Source: Desulfotomaculum sp.
Lineage (GTDB): Bacteria; Bacillota; Desulfotomaculia; Desulfotomaculales; Nap2-2B
NCBI GenBank assembly: GCA_003513005.1
Contig: DOTD01000062.1
Coordinates: 1 to 52,509, forward strand
Direction of reading: 5' to 3'
Length of the DNA: 52,509 bases
Part shown: positions 43,133-52,389 of the stretch, in pieces
How positions within the stretch are numbered: position 1 is the first letter of the stretch
Layout of the letters: each line of letters begins with the position of its first letter
Translations under genes and position numbers: made by a program
The notes under the pieces: model-generated
What the model saw: only the letters and a program-made list of their open reading frames with translations
Told to the model about the DNA's origin: nothing
Databases searched by the model: none

Positions 43133-44509
43133 TTATCCTCCATAACTGCCGGAAATCTCAACCCCCGTGTAATAGTATTTCAGAATGCTCTGGTAGTTAT
43201 AACCTTGTTTGGCAAGCCCAAGGGCGCCGTATTGAGACATACCAAGGCCATGGCCCCATCCGTTGCCCTGAATAGTTACTTCCAAAAGATTTTGGCTGTC
43301 GTCAAATTTTTTGTTTAAGGTAATCATAGCGCTTTTCAGTCCCAGTACCATTCTGACCGCATTGGAGTTGTATATGTCTTCGGTTATGGGATTGCTGTCG
43401 GTATCAAATCCAACAAAGGACATTTTTTTTACACGCGCGCCTGTCGATGTCCGCTCAACTTCTATGAGATCAGTTACTCTGCTGAACTTGTAGCCAGCCT
43501 TGTTGATAAGATTGGTTAGTTGTTCTTGCGTATAGGTAACTGACCAGTTGTAATGATTATTGTTTTGATCTGCAGTGTCGGGTCTTGCCCGGAGATAATC
43601 GACTGTGTTTGACCAAACATCTTCGCTGTTTTCAGTATAGCCTCCGCTGCTGCTGTGAAAAACGGCGTCAACAGCCTGGCCGCGGTAAGTCATAATCTGT
43701 CCGCTTGTGGCCTGCACGGCGCTGTTTGTAGCCGGGTTTTCCCAGTCAAAACCTTTGTATACCTGGCTGGTCTGGCTGGCCAAAAGATCAAATCCGTATT
43801 TACTATAAGATCTCAACTGGGCCAGAGAATAGCTTCTGGCTGCGACTGCCTGAGCTTTTAGGGCTTCAGCAGGCCATGCCGAAGGCATCTCAGAGGGCAG
43901 TACGCTGTAAATGTATTCTTCGAACGGCAGCTCGTTTATTACAGTCAAGCCCAGATCATCAGGACGGATTTCCAGGTCCCCGCGGTATCGTGCGCTGCTT
44001 TCGCCATTGTATACCCTGATCAAGTTTTGGTCTTCCGTTTTATTGAGGGTGGACCTGCCGGAAGCTGATAAAACTTCCGAACCTGTTAGATTATGTTTAG
44101 AAATAGATTTGTTGTTTGCGCCAAGGATGACCAGTTCTTCCTTTTCTCCCTCGCCGCTCCGGTTGGTCACAGACCCGCTGCCGGAAGCGATACCGACTTC
44201 TAATTTGTTCCCCAGGAGATGAAGAGATCCGTAAATGCTGTTGACCAGATTCCCGTTTTTAAAGAGTAAAAGCTGGTTGCCCTCTTTGGTAACCTGCCAC
44301 CTATCGTTTTTAAGCGCGCTACCCAGAACGCGGTTAGCAGATGAATCTATGAGTTGGCAACTTCCCGAAACGGAAAACTCAACCTTTTGAACACCCTGGC
44401 TCAAGCCTATTCTGATCGTTTCCGGTTCGACGATAACACCATTGGAAGCATTTGTCGCCGGGCAGATAAACAAAAGGCAAAGGGAAAGGAAGAAAAGCTT
44501 TTTTAACAT
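43133..44509 (-). CDS. SpoIID/LytB domain protein
   Basis: SpoIID-type proteins are lytic transglycosylases that cut peptidoglycan during engulfment. The protein starts with a signal peptide (MLKKLFFLSLCLLFICPATNA), then a cell-wall-binding-like N-terminal region and the SpoIID domain with the catalytic Glu in LPSEMPSAWP and EALKAQAVAARSY, YKGFDWENPATNSAV, FHSSSGGYTE and GNGWGHGLGMSQYGALG. I choose ATG 44509 over GTG 44515, as GGAG lies 5 nt before it. Confidence 0.9.
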   Translation of the reverse strand: MLKKLFFLSLCLLFICPATNASNGVIVEPETIRIGLSQGVQKVEFSVSGSCQLIDSSANRVLGSALKNDRWQVTKEGNQLLLFKNGNLVNSIYGSLHLLGNKLEVGIASGSGSVTNRSGEGEKEELVILGANNKSISKHNLTGSEVLSASGRSTLNKTEDQNLIRVYNGESSARYRGDLEIRPDDLGLTVINELPFEEYIYSVLPSEMPSAWPAEALKAQAVAARSYSLAQLRSYSKYGFDLLASQTSQVYKGFDWENPATNSAVQATSGQIMTYRGQAVDAVFHSSSGGYTENSEDVWSNTVDYLRARPDTADQNNNHYNWSVTYTQEQLTNLINKAGYKFSRVTDLIEVERTSTGARVKKMSFVGFDTDSNPITEDIYNSNAVRMVLGLKSAMITLNKKFDDSQNLLEVTIQGNGWGHGLGMSQYGALGLAKQGYNYQSILKYYYTGVEISGSYGG

Positions 44510-44714
44510 ATCCACTCCAAGGGGTCAGGCTTGATTTTCCCTGCAGGCGCCGCTTTAGCAGCATTGATATCTACTCTTTCTTTTCGACATCAATGATGAA
44601 GTTTCCTTCAAAATTAACACTTTCATAATTTCCGAAGCGCTTTAAACTTTTGTTCCCGCCTGAAGCATGTTATAATCCGGCTAAGAATGTCATTTGATTA
44701 CGGGGGAGAGAAAA

Positions 44715-46097
44715 GTGGCCAAGAAACTATGGAGCGGTCGTTTTCAGAAAGATACAGACCCGATGATGGACGATTTTCACTCATCAATTTCTTTCGATTT
44801 TCGCCTCAGCCGGTATGATGTAAGAGGGAGCATAGCCCATGCCACGATGTTGGGGAAACAGGGTATTATTACCGATAAGGAAGCGGAAATGATTGTCGTG
44901 GGATTAGAGGGGATTCTAAAGGATATTGAATCCGGCAAAATTGCCTTTTCGCCGGAGGCCGAAGATATCCACATGAACATAGAACAAATACTCATTGAAA
45001 GAATTGGCGAAACAGGCCAGAAACTGCACACCGCAAGAAGCCGGAATGATCAGGTAGCGCTGGATATACGCATGTTTTTAAAGGATGAAATAGGCAATAT
45101 CATCCAACTTATAAAAAAGCTTCAAAGTTGCCTTCTGGAGCTTGCCGAAAAGCATGTTGAAACTGTAATGCCGGGGTACACACACCTGCAGCGCGCCCAG
45201 CCTATAACACTAGCCCACCATGTGCTGGCTTACATAGAGATGTTTCAAAGAGATGTGGAAAGACTGAGGGATTGCTATAAACGCACGGATATTCTGCCCC
45301 TTGGAGCCGGGGCTCTAGCAGGCACAACACTTCCAATTGAACCGGATTACGTTGCCGGGATGCTGGGTTTTTCAAAAGTGGCTGTCAACAGCCTTGACGC
45401 TGTTGGCAGCAGGGATTTTGCCGTTGAATTCAACGCTGCGGCGGCGCTGATCATGGTCAATCTAAGCAGGTTTTGTGAGGAATTAATCCTATGGTCGAGC
45501 GCAGAATTCGGTTTTATTGAACTTGACGATTCTTACAGTACGGGCAGCAGCATGATGCCCCAAAAGAAAAACCCCGATGTGGCTGAATTAATCCGCGGTA
45601 AGTCAGGCCGTGTATTCGGGAACCTGCTTGCGTTGTTGACCGTTTTAAAAGGGCTTCCTCTGGCTTATAATAAGGATCTGCAAGAAGACAAAGAAGCCAT
45701 TTTTGACTCTGTGGATACGATAAAGAACTGTCTGTCGATTTTTTGTCCGCTTGTCTCGACGATGAAAACCAAATCAGATAGAATGCGCTCCGCAGCCAAC
45801 GGAGGATACGTCAATGCTACTGATCTTGCAGACTACCTGGTGGTTAAAGGTGTTCCCTTTAGAAAAGCTCACAGCCTGGCCGGACAGATAGTATATTCCT
45901 GCATAAAGGACCAGAAATCTTTAGAAGATCTTACACTTGCTCAACTTAAAAAGTTCTCGGAATTAATTGAAGATGATGTTTTTCAATTCATTAAAATTGA
46001 GCGCTGTGTGGATAATCGTCGTAAGCTGGGTGGACCGGCGCCAGATTCTATACGGCAGGCCATCACCCAGGCGAAAATTAACCTGGAGAACAGTTAG
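44715..46097 (+). CDS. argH: Argininosuccinate lyase
   Basis: ArgH splits argininosuccinate into arginine and fumarate. The signature GSSMMPQKKNPD is at about residues 275-286, with TARSRNDQVALD and MPGYTHLQRAQP, giving the fumarase/aspartase fold. I choose GTG 44715 (GGGGGAGAG just upstream), which gives 460 aa starting AKKLWSGRF; the frame is open seven codons further to 44694. No other arg genes are nearby. A TATAAT at 44668 hints at its own promoter. Confidence 0.95.
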   Translation: MAKKLWSGRFQKDTDPMMDDFHSSISFDFRLSRYDVRGSIAHATMLGKQGIITDKEAEMIVVGLEGILKDIESGKIAFSPEAEDIHMNIEQILIERIGETGQKLHTARSRNDQVALDIRMFLKDEIGNIIQLIKKLQSCLLELAEKHVETVMPGYTHLQRAQPITLAHHVLAYIEMFQRDVERLRDCYKRTDILPLGAGALAGTTLPIEPDYVAGMLGFSKVAVNSLDAVGSRDFAVEFNAAAALIMVNLSRFCEELILWSSAEFGFIELDDSYSTGSSMMPQKKNPDVAELIRGKSGRVFGNLLALLTVLKGLPLAYNKDLQEDKEAIFDSVDTIKNCLSIFCPLVSTMKTKSDRMRSAANGGYVNATDLADYLVVKGVPFRKAHSLAGQIVYSCIKDQKSLEDLTLAQLKKFSELIEDDVFQFIKIERCVDNRRKLGGPAPDSIRQAITQAKINLENS

Positions 46098-46106
46098 TCT
46101 TTAAAA

Positions 46107-46349
46107 CTAGGTTGCCTTTGGATCGACTAAAGACGCGCTGACCGGCCGAATCGGGCTGACAGTAGAGATGGCATGTTTGTAAACCATCATTTGTTTGCCT
46201 TCGCTTTCCAGAAGCACCGTAAAATTATCAAAACCTCTGACCATCCCCTTGAGTTGGAATCCATTTACCAAAAAGATGGTCACGGATATATTTTCTTTAC
46301 GGACCTGGTTCAAGAATGCATCCTGAAGATTTATTTGAGTCTTTGTCAC
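46107..46349 (-). CDS. hfq: RNA chaperone Hfq
   Basis: Hfq is a hexameric Sm-like protein that helps small RNAs pair with mRNAs. The 80-aa sequence has LQDAFLNQVRKENISVTIFL, NGFQLKG of the Sm1 motif and YKHAIST of Sm2. It is downstream of miaA, the usual order. Confidence 0.96.
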   Translation of the reverse strand: MTKTQINLQDAFLNQVRKENISVTIFLVNGFQLKGMVRGFDNFTVLLESEGKQMMVYKHAISTVSPIRPVSASLVDPKAT

Positions 46350-46400
46350 AAGAGGTCCCTCCCCTGGGAAATTTTATCTTTAAAAAACTTCGACACTACT

Positions 46401-47330
46401 TTAGTATACTCCTTCTAAACGCTTGATTATTTCTGCAGCCGGGTCGGAAACACACCCGGTATCAATCCAATTTACCCGTGGGTCATGCCTGAACCAGGTA
46501 ATCTGTCTTTTAGCGTACCTGCGCGTGTTTCTTTTTAATGTTAATATGGCATTCTCCAGCGTAGTCGTCCCCTTTAAATAAGGAATTATTTCCTTATAAC
46601 CCAGCCCCTGCATAGAGGTAAGTTCAGAGCTGTAACCATCTTTCAATAACTTGCTTACTTCATTAGTAAGACCATCGGCAACCATTTTTTCTACACGCTT
46701 TTCTATTCTTTTATAAAGGTCCCCCCTGTTCATTATCAAGCCGAACATGAATAAGCGATATTTTTCAGTTTTTTGGCCGTCCCTGGCATGAAGCTTTGAT
46801 ATAGGCGTTCCTGTGTTGTGGTAAACTTCAATTGCCCGGATAACACGTTTTATATTGTTTGGATGGAGCCTTGCGGCAGTACAGGAATCCACTTTTTCAA
46901 GCAGACGGTGGACTGCCAGGACACCGTCAGATTCAGCCAGTTTGTGCAGACGTGTCCGTAATTCTGTGTCAACTCCTGTTTGCGTAAAACTGTATTGATC
47001 GATTACTGAACGCACATACAAGCCTGTACCTCCTACCATAACAGGAATTTTACTCCGGCTGACGATATCCAGGATTTGTTTTTCGGCTTCTTTGCGAAAT
47101 AGGGCAACACTGTATTGTTCATCAGGATCAATAATGTCAATCATGTAATGGGGTATTTCCTGCCGTTCCTCTAAAGAAGGCTTAGCGGCGCCTATATCCA
47201 TTCGTCTGTATATTTGCATCGAATCAGCGGAGATTATTTCCCCGTTAACCTGTTTGGCTACATTGATTGATGTTGCCGTCTTGCCGGTAGCTGTAGGGCC
47301 GACAATTACACATAATGGAGGAAGTGGCAT
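46401..47330 (-). CDS. miaA: tRNA dimethylallyltransferase
   Basis: MiaA adds an isopentenyl group to A37 of tRNAs reading UNN codons. The 309-aa protein has the P-loop GPTATGKT at 11-18, ADSMQIYRRMDIGAAKPS, GGTGLY and RNTRRYAKRQITWFRHD. It is downstream of mutL. Confidence 0.96.
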   Translation of the reverse strand: MPLPPLCVIVGPTATGKTATSINVAKQVNGEIISADSMQIYRRMDIGAAKPSLEERQEIPHYMIDIIDPDEQYSVALFRKEAEKQILDIVSRSKIPVMVGGTGLYVRSVIDQYSFTQTGVDTELRTRLHKLAESDGVLAVHRLLEKVDSCTAARLHPNNIKRVIRAIEVYHNTGTPISKLHARDGQKTEKYRLFMFGLIMNRGDLYKRIEKRVEKMVADGLTNEVSKLLKDGYSSELTSMQGLGYKEIIPYLKGTTTLENAILTLKRNTRRYAKRQITWFRHDPRVNWIDTGCVSDPAAEIIKRLEGVY

Positions 47331-47410
47331 TTGAGTTTAATTACCCGCTTTTCTAAAAAACATTTCAACTATCTTGAAAACAACTATCCTAAAAATTAAT
47401 TTGAAATAAT

Positions 47411-47446
47411 CTTGCATTAGGAAGGTCAACTGCCTACGTGCTCATG
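47411..47446 (+). repeat. Dispersed 3'-end repeat, copy D
   Basis: The copy reads CTTGCATTAGGAAGGTCAAC then TGCCTACGTGCTCATG and overlaps the mutL 3' end by a few bases. TAGG and CCTA, and GCA and TGC, can pair across the element. Confidence 0.72.
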
Positions 47447-49136
47447 TCCTTAAAAACCTTCTGGTCAGTTCTTTGTATGGGTAAAGCACCAGAGTCGGCC
47501 GGCCATGCGGGCACGTATAGGGGTTCTCCGCAGATGATATTTTCTTTAAGAGTTCCTGCATTTCATCCAGGGACATTTTCGTTCCTGATTTAATGGCTAA
47601 TCTGCAGGCTGTTCTTGCAGCCAGGTGCAGGAGTAAATCACGTCTGTCTGCTGCGTTGGCGCCAGACAGGTAATCAAGTATGTCGAACAGATAGGCTTCT
47701 GCGTCTGTAGTTGGGAAGTTATCCGGGATTCCTCTAAGAAAAATTGTGTTTCCTCCCAGATAATCAATTTCAAAACCTGAATCAGATAGAAAATCTGTGT
47801 GTCCCATAATCTTTTGTGATTCCGCAGGGCCAAGATGTACAGGGCATGGAGTCAGCAGCATTTGTGAATTAAGACTTTCTGAAAATCCTGACAGGTATTT
47901 TTCATACAGAACCTTTTCATGCGCAGCATGCTGGTCAATCAGGTAAAGGCCTTCCTCTCCTCTACAAAGTATATAAGTAGGGTGAAGTTGTCCAATGACC
48001 TGAAGTGACGGGAAAAGGGCAACGCCCGGGTATTCTGCAGATGGTTCCAAAAGAAATTCTTCCTGTTTGTATTCGGATGCCGCTGCTGCCGTTTCAGGCA
48101 AAACTAAATCGAAACGGTTTTGTCTGTCTGCTTCCCTGGGTATAATCAGGCTGGTCTGTAGAGCTTTACGTAAACTCTGTCTTACATGAGAGCAAATTTC
48201 CTTTTCATTTAAAAGCCTGATTTCCATTTTTGCCGGGTGTATGTTTACGTCTATCTGTTTTGTATCAACATTGATGTGCAACGCAGCAAGAGGAAAGCGG
48301 CCCGTAGGCAGCAATCCCCGGTATGCTTCGAGAATAGACTGCGTTATCGTATTGCTTCTGATATAACGTTTGTTAACGATTACCGTAATTTGCTGTCGTG
48401 TACTTCTTTTTATGGAAGGTTTTCCTATTAAACCCTTGATTTGAATTTGTTCATTTTTGGAATCCACGTGCAGCATCTCACACATAATGCGGACGCCATA
48501 TATCGACGCAAGCACTTCAAAAAGCACTCCGGAGCCGGGAGATGAAAATATTTCCCTGCCGTTTTGTTTATATGTAATTTTTACTGATGGATGCGAAATG
48601 GCCAGGCGGCTTAAGTAATCGCCGATCAAGCTGCCTTCCGTAGAGCGGTTTTTAAGGTGTTTACGCCTTGCCGGAGTATTATAAAAAAGATCTTCAACAA
48701 TGATCGAAGTTCCCTGCTGAGCGCCGATCTCTCCGGATGAAACAATATTCCCGCCATGGTTCTCTATGAGAAATCCCGTGTTTTTGCCGGAGGTCCTGGT
48801 TTTTAATTTAAGTTTGCTGACAGCCGCTATGCTGGGCAAAGCCTCGCCTCTAAAGCCCATCGTTGTTATTGTACTCAAATCTTCGAAACCGTGTATTTTG
48901 CTTGTTGCATACCTTAGCATGGCCAAACGGGCATCTTCCTTATCCATCCCTGATCCGTTGTCAACTACGGAAATTGATTTTAACCCGCCTTCTAATACAT
49001 CGACTGTGATTACAGTTGCACCAGCGTCAAGAGAGTTTTCCACAAGTTCCTTGACGACGGAGGCAGGCCTTTCCACCACTTCACCGGCTGCAATTTGATT
49101 TGCGGTTATTTCATCTAAGACGACTATTTTGGGCAA
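47442..49136 (-). CDS. mutL: DNA mismatch repair protein MutL
   Basis: MutL couples mismatch recognition by MutS to repair. The GHKL ATPase motifs are VVKELVENSLDAGA, VVDNGSGM and GFRGEALPSI. The C-terminal DQHAAHEKVLYE is the metal-binding endonuclease motif of MutL in bacteria without MutH, with ACRLAIKSG and CPHGRP supporting it, so strand nicking is likely. I start at TTG 49136 (564 aa, beginning PKIVVLDEITANQIAAGE), with AGAAGG upstream; a frame open to 49205 adds a non-conserved tail. Confidence 0.95.
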   Translation of the reverse strand: MPKIVVLDEITANQIAAGEVVERPASVVKELVENSLDAGATVITVDVLEGGLKSISVVDNGSGMDKEDARLAMLRYATSKIHGFEDLSTITTMGFRGEALPSIAAVSKLKLKTRTSGKNTGFLIENHGGNIVSSGEIGAQQGTSIIVEDLFYNTPARRKHLKNRSTEGSLIGDYLSRLAISHPSVKITYKQNGREIFSSPGSGVLFEVLASIYGVRIMCEMLHVDSKNEQIQIKGLIGKPSIKRSTRQQITVIVNKRYIRSNTITQSILEAYRGLLPTGRFPLAALHINVDTKQIDVNIHPAKMEIRLLNEKEICSHVRQSLRKALQTSLIIPREADRQNRFDLVLPETAAAASEYKQEEFLLEPSAEYPGVALFPSLQVIGQLHPTYILCRGEEGLYLIDQHAAHEKVLYEKYLSGFSESLNSQMLLTPCPVHLGPAESQKIMGHTDFLSDSGFEIDYLGGNTIFLRGIPDNFPTTDAEAYLFDILDYLSGANAADRRDLLLHLAARTACRLAIKSGTKMSLDEMQELLKKISSAENPYTCPHGRPTLVLYPYKELTRRFLRT

Positions 49137-49211
49137 AAAATTACCTTCTTCATAAGAAATCTCGAAAAACAATTTGGAATAGAAATAAAGCATAGGCGGG
49201 TCCATCTTCCC

Positions 49212-49482
49212 TTACCTCATCCAGCTTCCCCCTGTTATACAGATCGTCTGACCAGTAATATACTCCCCTTCATCTGAGATCAGGAATATGACCATATTGC
49301 CGATATCCTCCGGCGTGCCTTTTCTGGGAAAGGGTATTTCCGCATGCATTCTTTCTATCTCTTCCCGGGGATATATGTTGGGTATAAACTGAATGTCAAT
49401 GCGTCCGAATCTGTTCAGTGTGGTTTCGACAACACCTTTTACATCATCAGGGCTAGTTAGCTACCTTGTCTTTAAGTCTCAT
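49212..49482 (-). pseudogene. Collapsed short-chain dehydrogenase (SDR)
   Basis: Three pieces of an SDR/FabG-type oxidoreductase remain in order. MRLKDKVA starts at ATG 49482 (the classic first strand) and is broken by TAG. GVVETTLNRFGRIDI is the part before the missing NNAG loop. IPFPRKGTPEDIGNMV and EYITGQTICITGGSW are the C-terminus. Two large deletions removed the nucleotide loop and catalytic residues, leaving 271 bp of an original ~750. It lies between mutS and mutL. Confidence 0.88.
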
Positions 49483-49499
49483 GGTTTAATTCCTTACTT

Positions 49500-52085
49500 T
49501 CAGTATAGCCGTTTACTCTTTTTGAGTTCCATCTGCCAGCGGGCGAGTATGTTTAAAGCTTCCAGGGGAGTTAATTCCCATATGTTTAAGGCAGCCAAAT
49601 CGTCCTCAATACTCAATTCGTCCTGTGTAGCGTTTTTTTCAAGGACAGAAGCAGTCTCAATATCGGAATTTTGACGGCACAGCAGGATGTCCATAATTTC
49701 ACGGGCACGGTTTAATATATCGTCCGGTAAACCAGCCAGCCTTGCGACCTGTATGCCGTAGCTGCGGTCAGCCTTTCCTGGCGATACCTGACGAAGGAAG
49801 ATAATATTGTCTCCTTTTTCCTGAACGGTCATTGTAAAATTATTTACGCCAGTCAGTGTCTCCAATTCGGTAAGTTCCTGGTAGTGGGTGGAAAAAAGTG
49901 TTTTAGCTTTTAGCTTTTGCGCAATAAATTCTACAAGCGCCCAGGCGATGCTTATGCCGTCATATGTGCTTGTGCCCCGTCCTATTTCATCCATAATAAT
50001 AAAACTCTTCTCAGTAGCGGATTTTACAATTTCCCTGCATTCATTCATTTCTACCAGGAAAGTGCTCTGGCCGGCTGCCAGGTCGTCGCTCGCCCCTACC
50101 CTGGTAAGGATGCGGTCAACGAGCCCTATTTCAGCCTGCCGGGCAGGGACGAAGCTGCCGATTTGAGCCATCAGGACGAGCAAGGCTGCCTGCCGCATAT
50201 ATGTGCTTTTGCCTGCCATATTAGGGCCGGTAAGTATTATAAAATGGTTTTCTTCATTAAGTAAGAGGTCATTGGGAATAAATTCGCCGGTTCCAAGAAT
50301 TTTTTCCAGCACTGGATGCCGGCTTTCTTTCAGGTATAAGCGTTTGCCCTCGAACATTGAAGGTCGTGTATAATTTCCTTTGACGGCCGCTTCAGCCAGG
50401 GAATACAGGCAGTCTGCAACAGCCACAGCCTGGGCTGTTTTTTGCAGACCCGGGATTGCCTCTCCCACTTTACTCCGTATTTCGGAAAAGATCTCGTATT
50501 CGAGTTGTACTAAACGATCCTGGGCGCCGAGAATTTTCTCTTCCAGTTCTTTAAGCTCGGGTGTAATAAACCGTTCTCCATTGGCAAGTGTCTGCTTCCT
50601 GATATAATCATCCGGTATCAAGCCCAGATTCGACCTAGTGACTTCCAAGTAATATCCAAAAATCTTATTAAAACCTACTTTTAAGGATTTTATGCCTGTA
50701 CGTTCCCTTTCCCGTATTTCCAGGTTGACCAGCCATTCTTTACCGCCGGCGCTTAAATTCCTTAGCCTGTCAACTTCGGGATGATATCCTGCTTTGATTA
50801 TTCCGCCATCCCTGACTGATGCGGGAGGATCGTCTGTTATGGCTTTGTCCAGCAGATTCCACAGTTCTTCTGGAAATATAACCCTTTTTGATATTTCCAG
50901 CCAAAGTTCCGAATGGCTGCCGCTTAAGAGTTGTACCAACGACGGAAGCACAGAAACTGATTTTTTTAAGGCCAGCAGGTCACGCGCGTTTGCAGATCCA
51001 TAAGCGACCCGGGCAGTAAGTCTTTCAAGGTCATAGATGGAGGAAAGAATCTGTTTAAGTTCATACCTGAATATTAAGCTGCCGGCGGTTTCTTCGACAG
51101 CTTCCTGCCGCTTAATGATTGAATCCAGATTAAGAAGGGGCCTGTCAATCCAGGACCTTAACTGCCGTCCTCCCATGGCTGTCAGGGTATGGTCCAGGAC
51201 CCAGACAAGTGTGTGCCTGCTGGTTCTGTCGCGCAAAGAGAGTTTTAACTCCAGATTACGCCTGGTAACGTCATCAAGAATCAGGTAATGACCCGGTGAG
51301 TAAAACTCTATTTTATTAATTTGAAGAAGATCACATTTTGCTGTCTCTTTCAAATAATGGAATACCCCCCCTGCCGCATTGGAGGCCAAGGGGTACTTTT
51401 TGTTTAAGGGTTCATCAAAACTGCTGCCGGGCTTATTTGATAAAAGTTTCTGAATCCCGGCGGTGTTAAAAGCGTCATCCGGCAGTGTCGAAACAGCCGA
51501 AGGCATTCTTTTTTTTATTTTTCTGTTAATCTCTTGCGCCAGTATATTGCTGGAAAGTATAACTTCCAGGGGTTGGAGTCTGGACAGTTCTTCGAGCAAT
51601 AAAGTTTCGGCGTTTTCTCCGTCAAACTGAGCAGCCATAAAAAGGCCAGTGCCGATATCAGCAATGGCGAGTCCATATGCGGCGTTCGTGCCGCTGACTG
51701 CTGCGACGAAATTATTTTTCTTTTCTTCCAGCGGCTGTCCTTCAATAAAAGTACCCGGAGTGATGACCCTGATAACCTGCCGGCGGAAAATACCTTTAGC
51801 TGGACCAGGTTCCTCGATCTGTTCACAAATAGCGACCTTATATCCTTTTTGGATAAGACGCCCAATGTAATTTTGGGAGGCATGAAATGGAATACCGCAC
51901 ATGGGAACACGCTTATCCTGGCCGCCTTCACGGCTTGTAAGCGTAATTCCAAGTTCTTTTGAAGCGAGAAGAGCGTCATCAAAAAACATTTCATAAAAAT
52001 CACCGAGACGAAAAAACAAAATTGCGTCCTGGTGCTGATGTTTTATTTCAAGATATTGTTCGATCATTGGTGTATAACCCAACAT
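49500..52085 (-). CDS. mutS: DNA mismatch repair protein MutS
   Basis: MutS recognises mismatches and small loops. The 861-aa protein has the mismatch-contacting Phe-x-Glu in GDFYEMFFDD (about 26-35), a connector and lever region, Walker A GPNMAGKST at about 620, ASDDLAAGQSTFLVEM, Walker B IIMDEIGRGTSTYDG and a C-terminal helix-turn-helix. It is the first gene of the mutS-mutL-miaA-hfq cluster. GGGAGGAA is the ribosome binding site. Confidence 0.97.
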   Translation of the reverse strand: MLGYTPMIEQYLEIKHQHQDAILFFRLGDFYEMFFDDALLASKELGITLTSREGGQDKRVPMCGIPFHASQNYIGRLIQKGYKVAICEQIEEPGPAKGIFRRQVIRVITPGTFIEGQPLEEKKNNFVAAVSGTNAAYGLAIADIGTGLFMAAQFDGENAETLLLEELSRLQPLEVILSSNILAQEINRKIKKRMPSAVSTLPDDAFNTAGIQKLLSNKPGSSFDEPLNKKYPLASNAAGGVFHYLKETAKCDLLQINKIEFYSPGHYLILDDVTRRNLELKLSLRDRTSRHTLVWVLDHTLTAMGGRQLRSWIDRPLLNLDSIIKRQEAVEETAGSLIFRYELKQILSSIYDLERLTARVAYGSANARDLLALKKSVSVLPSLVQLLSGSHSELWLEISKRVIFPEELWNLLDKAITDDPPASVRDGGIIKAGYHPEVDRLRNLSAGGKEWLVNLEIRERERTGIKSLKVGFNKIFGYYLEVTRSNLGLIPDDYIRKQTLANGERFITPELKELEEKILGAQDRLVQLEYEIFSEIRSKVGEAIPGLQKTAQAVAVADCLYSLAEAAVKGNYTRPSMFEGKRLYLKESRHPVLEKILGTGEFIPNDLLLNEENHFIILTGPNMAGKSTYMRQAALLVLMAQIGSFVPARQAEIGLVDRILTRVGASDDLAAGQSTFLVEMNECREIVKSATEKSFIIMDEIGRGTSTYDGISIAWALVEFIAQKLKAKTLFSTHYQELTELETLTGVNNFTMTVQEKGDNIIFLRQVSPGKADRSYGIQVARLAGLPDDILNRAREIMDILLCRQNSDIETASVLEKNATQDELSIEDDLAALNIWELTPLEALNILARWQMELKKSKRLY

Positions 52086-52103
52086 TTATTCCTCCCGTGG
52101 CAC

Positions 52104-52132
52104 ATTATACCATAAACAGCAGCTAGTTATAA
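52104..52132 (-). promoter_or_regulatory. Promoter of mutS
   Basis: On the minus strand TTATAA (52127-52132), 17 bp and TATAAT (52104-52109) lie just upstream of the mutS ribosome binding site, implying a leader of only about 12-15 nt. Confidence 0.55.
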
Positions 52133-52149
52133 CAGGCAGAACATGTATT

Positions 52150-52389
52150 TTGGGTCTTAATATAAAGCCGGGTGTAGAAGGTTCGAGAACGATCAGAATT
52201 AAAAACGAAGCAGCCAGAAGGGTAAGAATGGTTGATAAACGGATTACCACTGTAAGAGTAACAACTGATCCCGGATTGGTGACGTGTATTAGGAAGGTTA
52301 GCGAAGGAATAAGCAAGGGGACGCCGATTAGGAATTTTACAGTAGAAACAGGGGAAATTATCAGAAGAATAACGCCTGCCTCAAAGTAA
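52150..52389 (+). CDS. Doubtful small ORF upstream of mutS
   Basis: A TTG-initiated 79-codon frame without a visible ribosome binding site, rich in Arg, Ile, Thr and Val. I do not recognise it. In the other frame, from about 52379 to the window end, PHIDEAAAGLDVLRERAGRD and LTFHPALVMLKI read somewhat like an HD-GYP C-terminus. The region may hold a decayed or partial gene continuing beyond the window. Confidence 0.2.
   Translation: MGLNIKPGVEGSRTIRIKNEAARRVRMVDKRITTVRVTTDPGLVTCIRKVSEGISKGTPIRNFTVETGEIIRRITPASK

Noticed and set aside
52281..52305. Fifth copy of the dispersed 3'-end repeat
   Set aside because: Only TATTAGGAAGGTTA matches; the AACTG and GTGCTCAT parts are missing, so it is probably chance.
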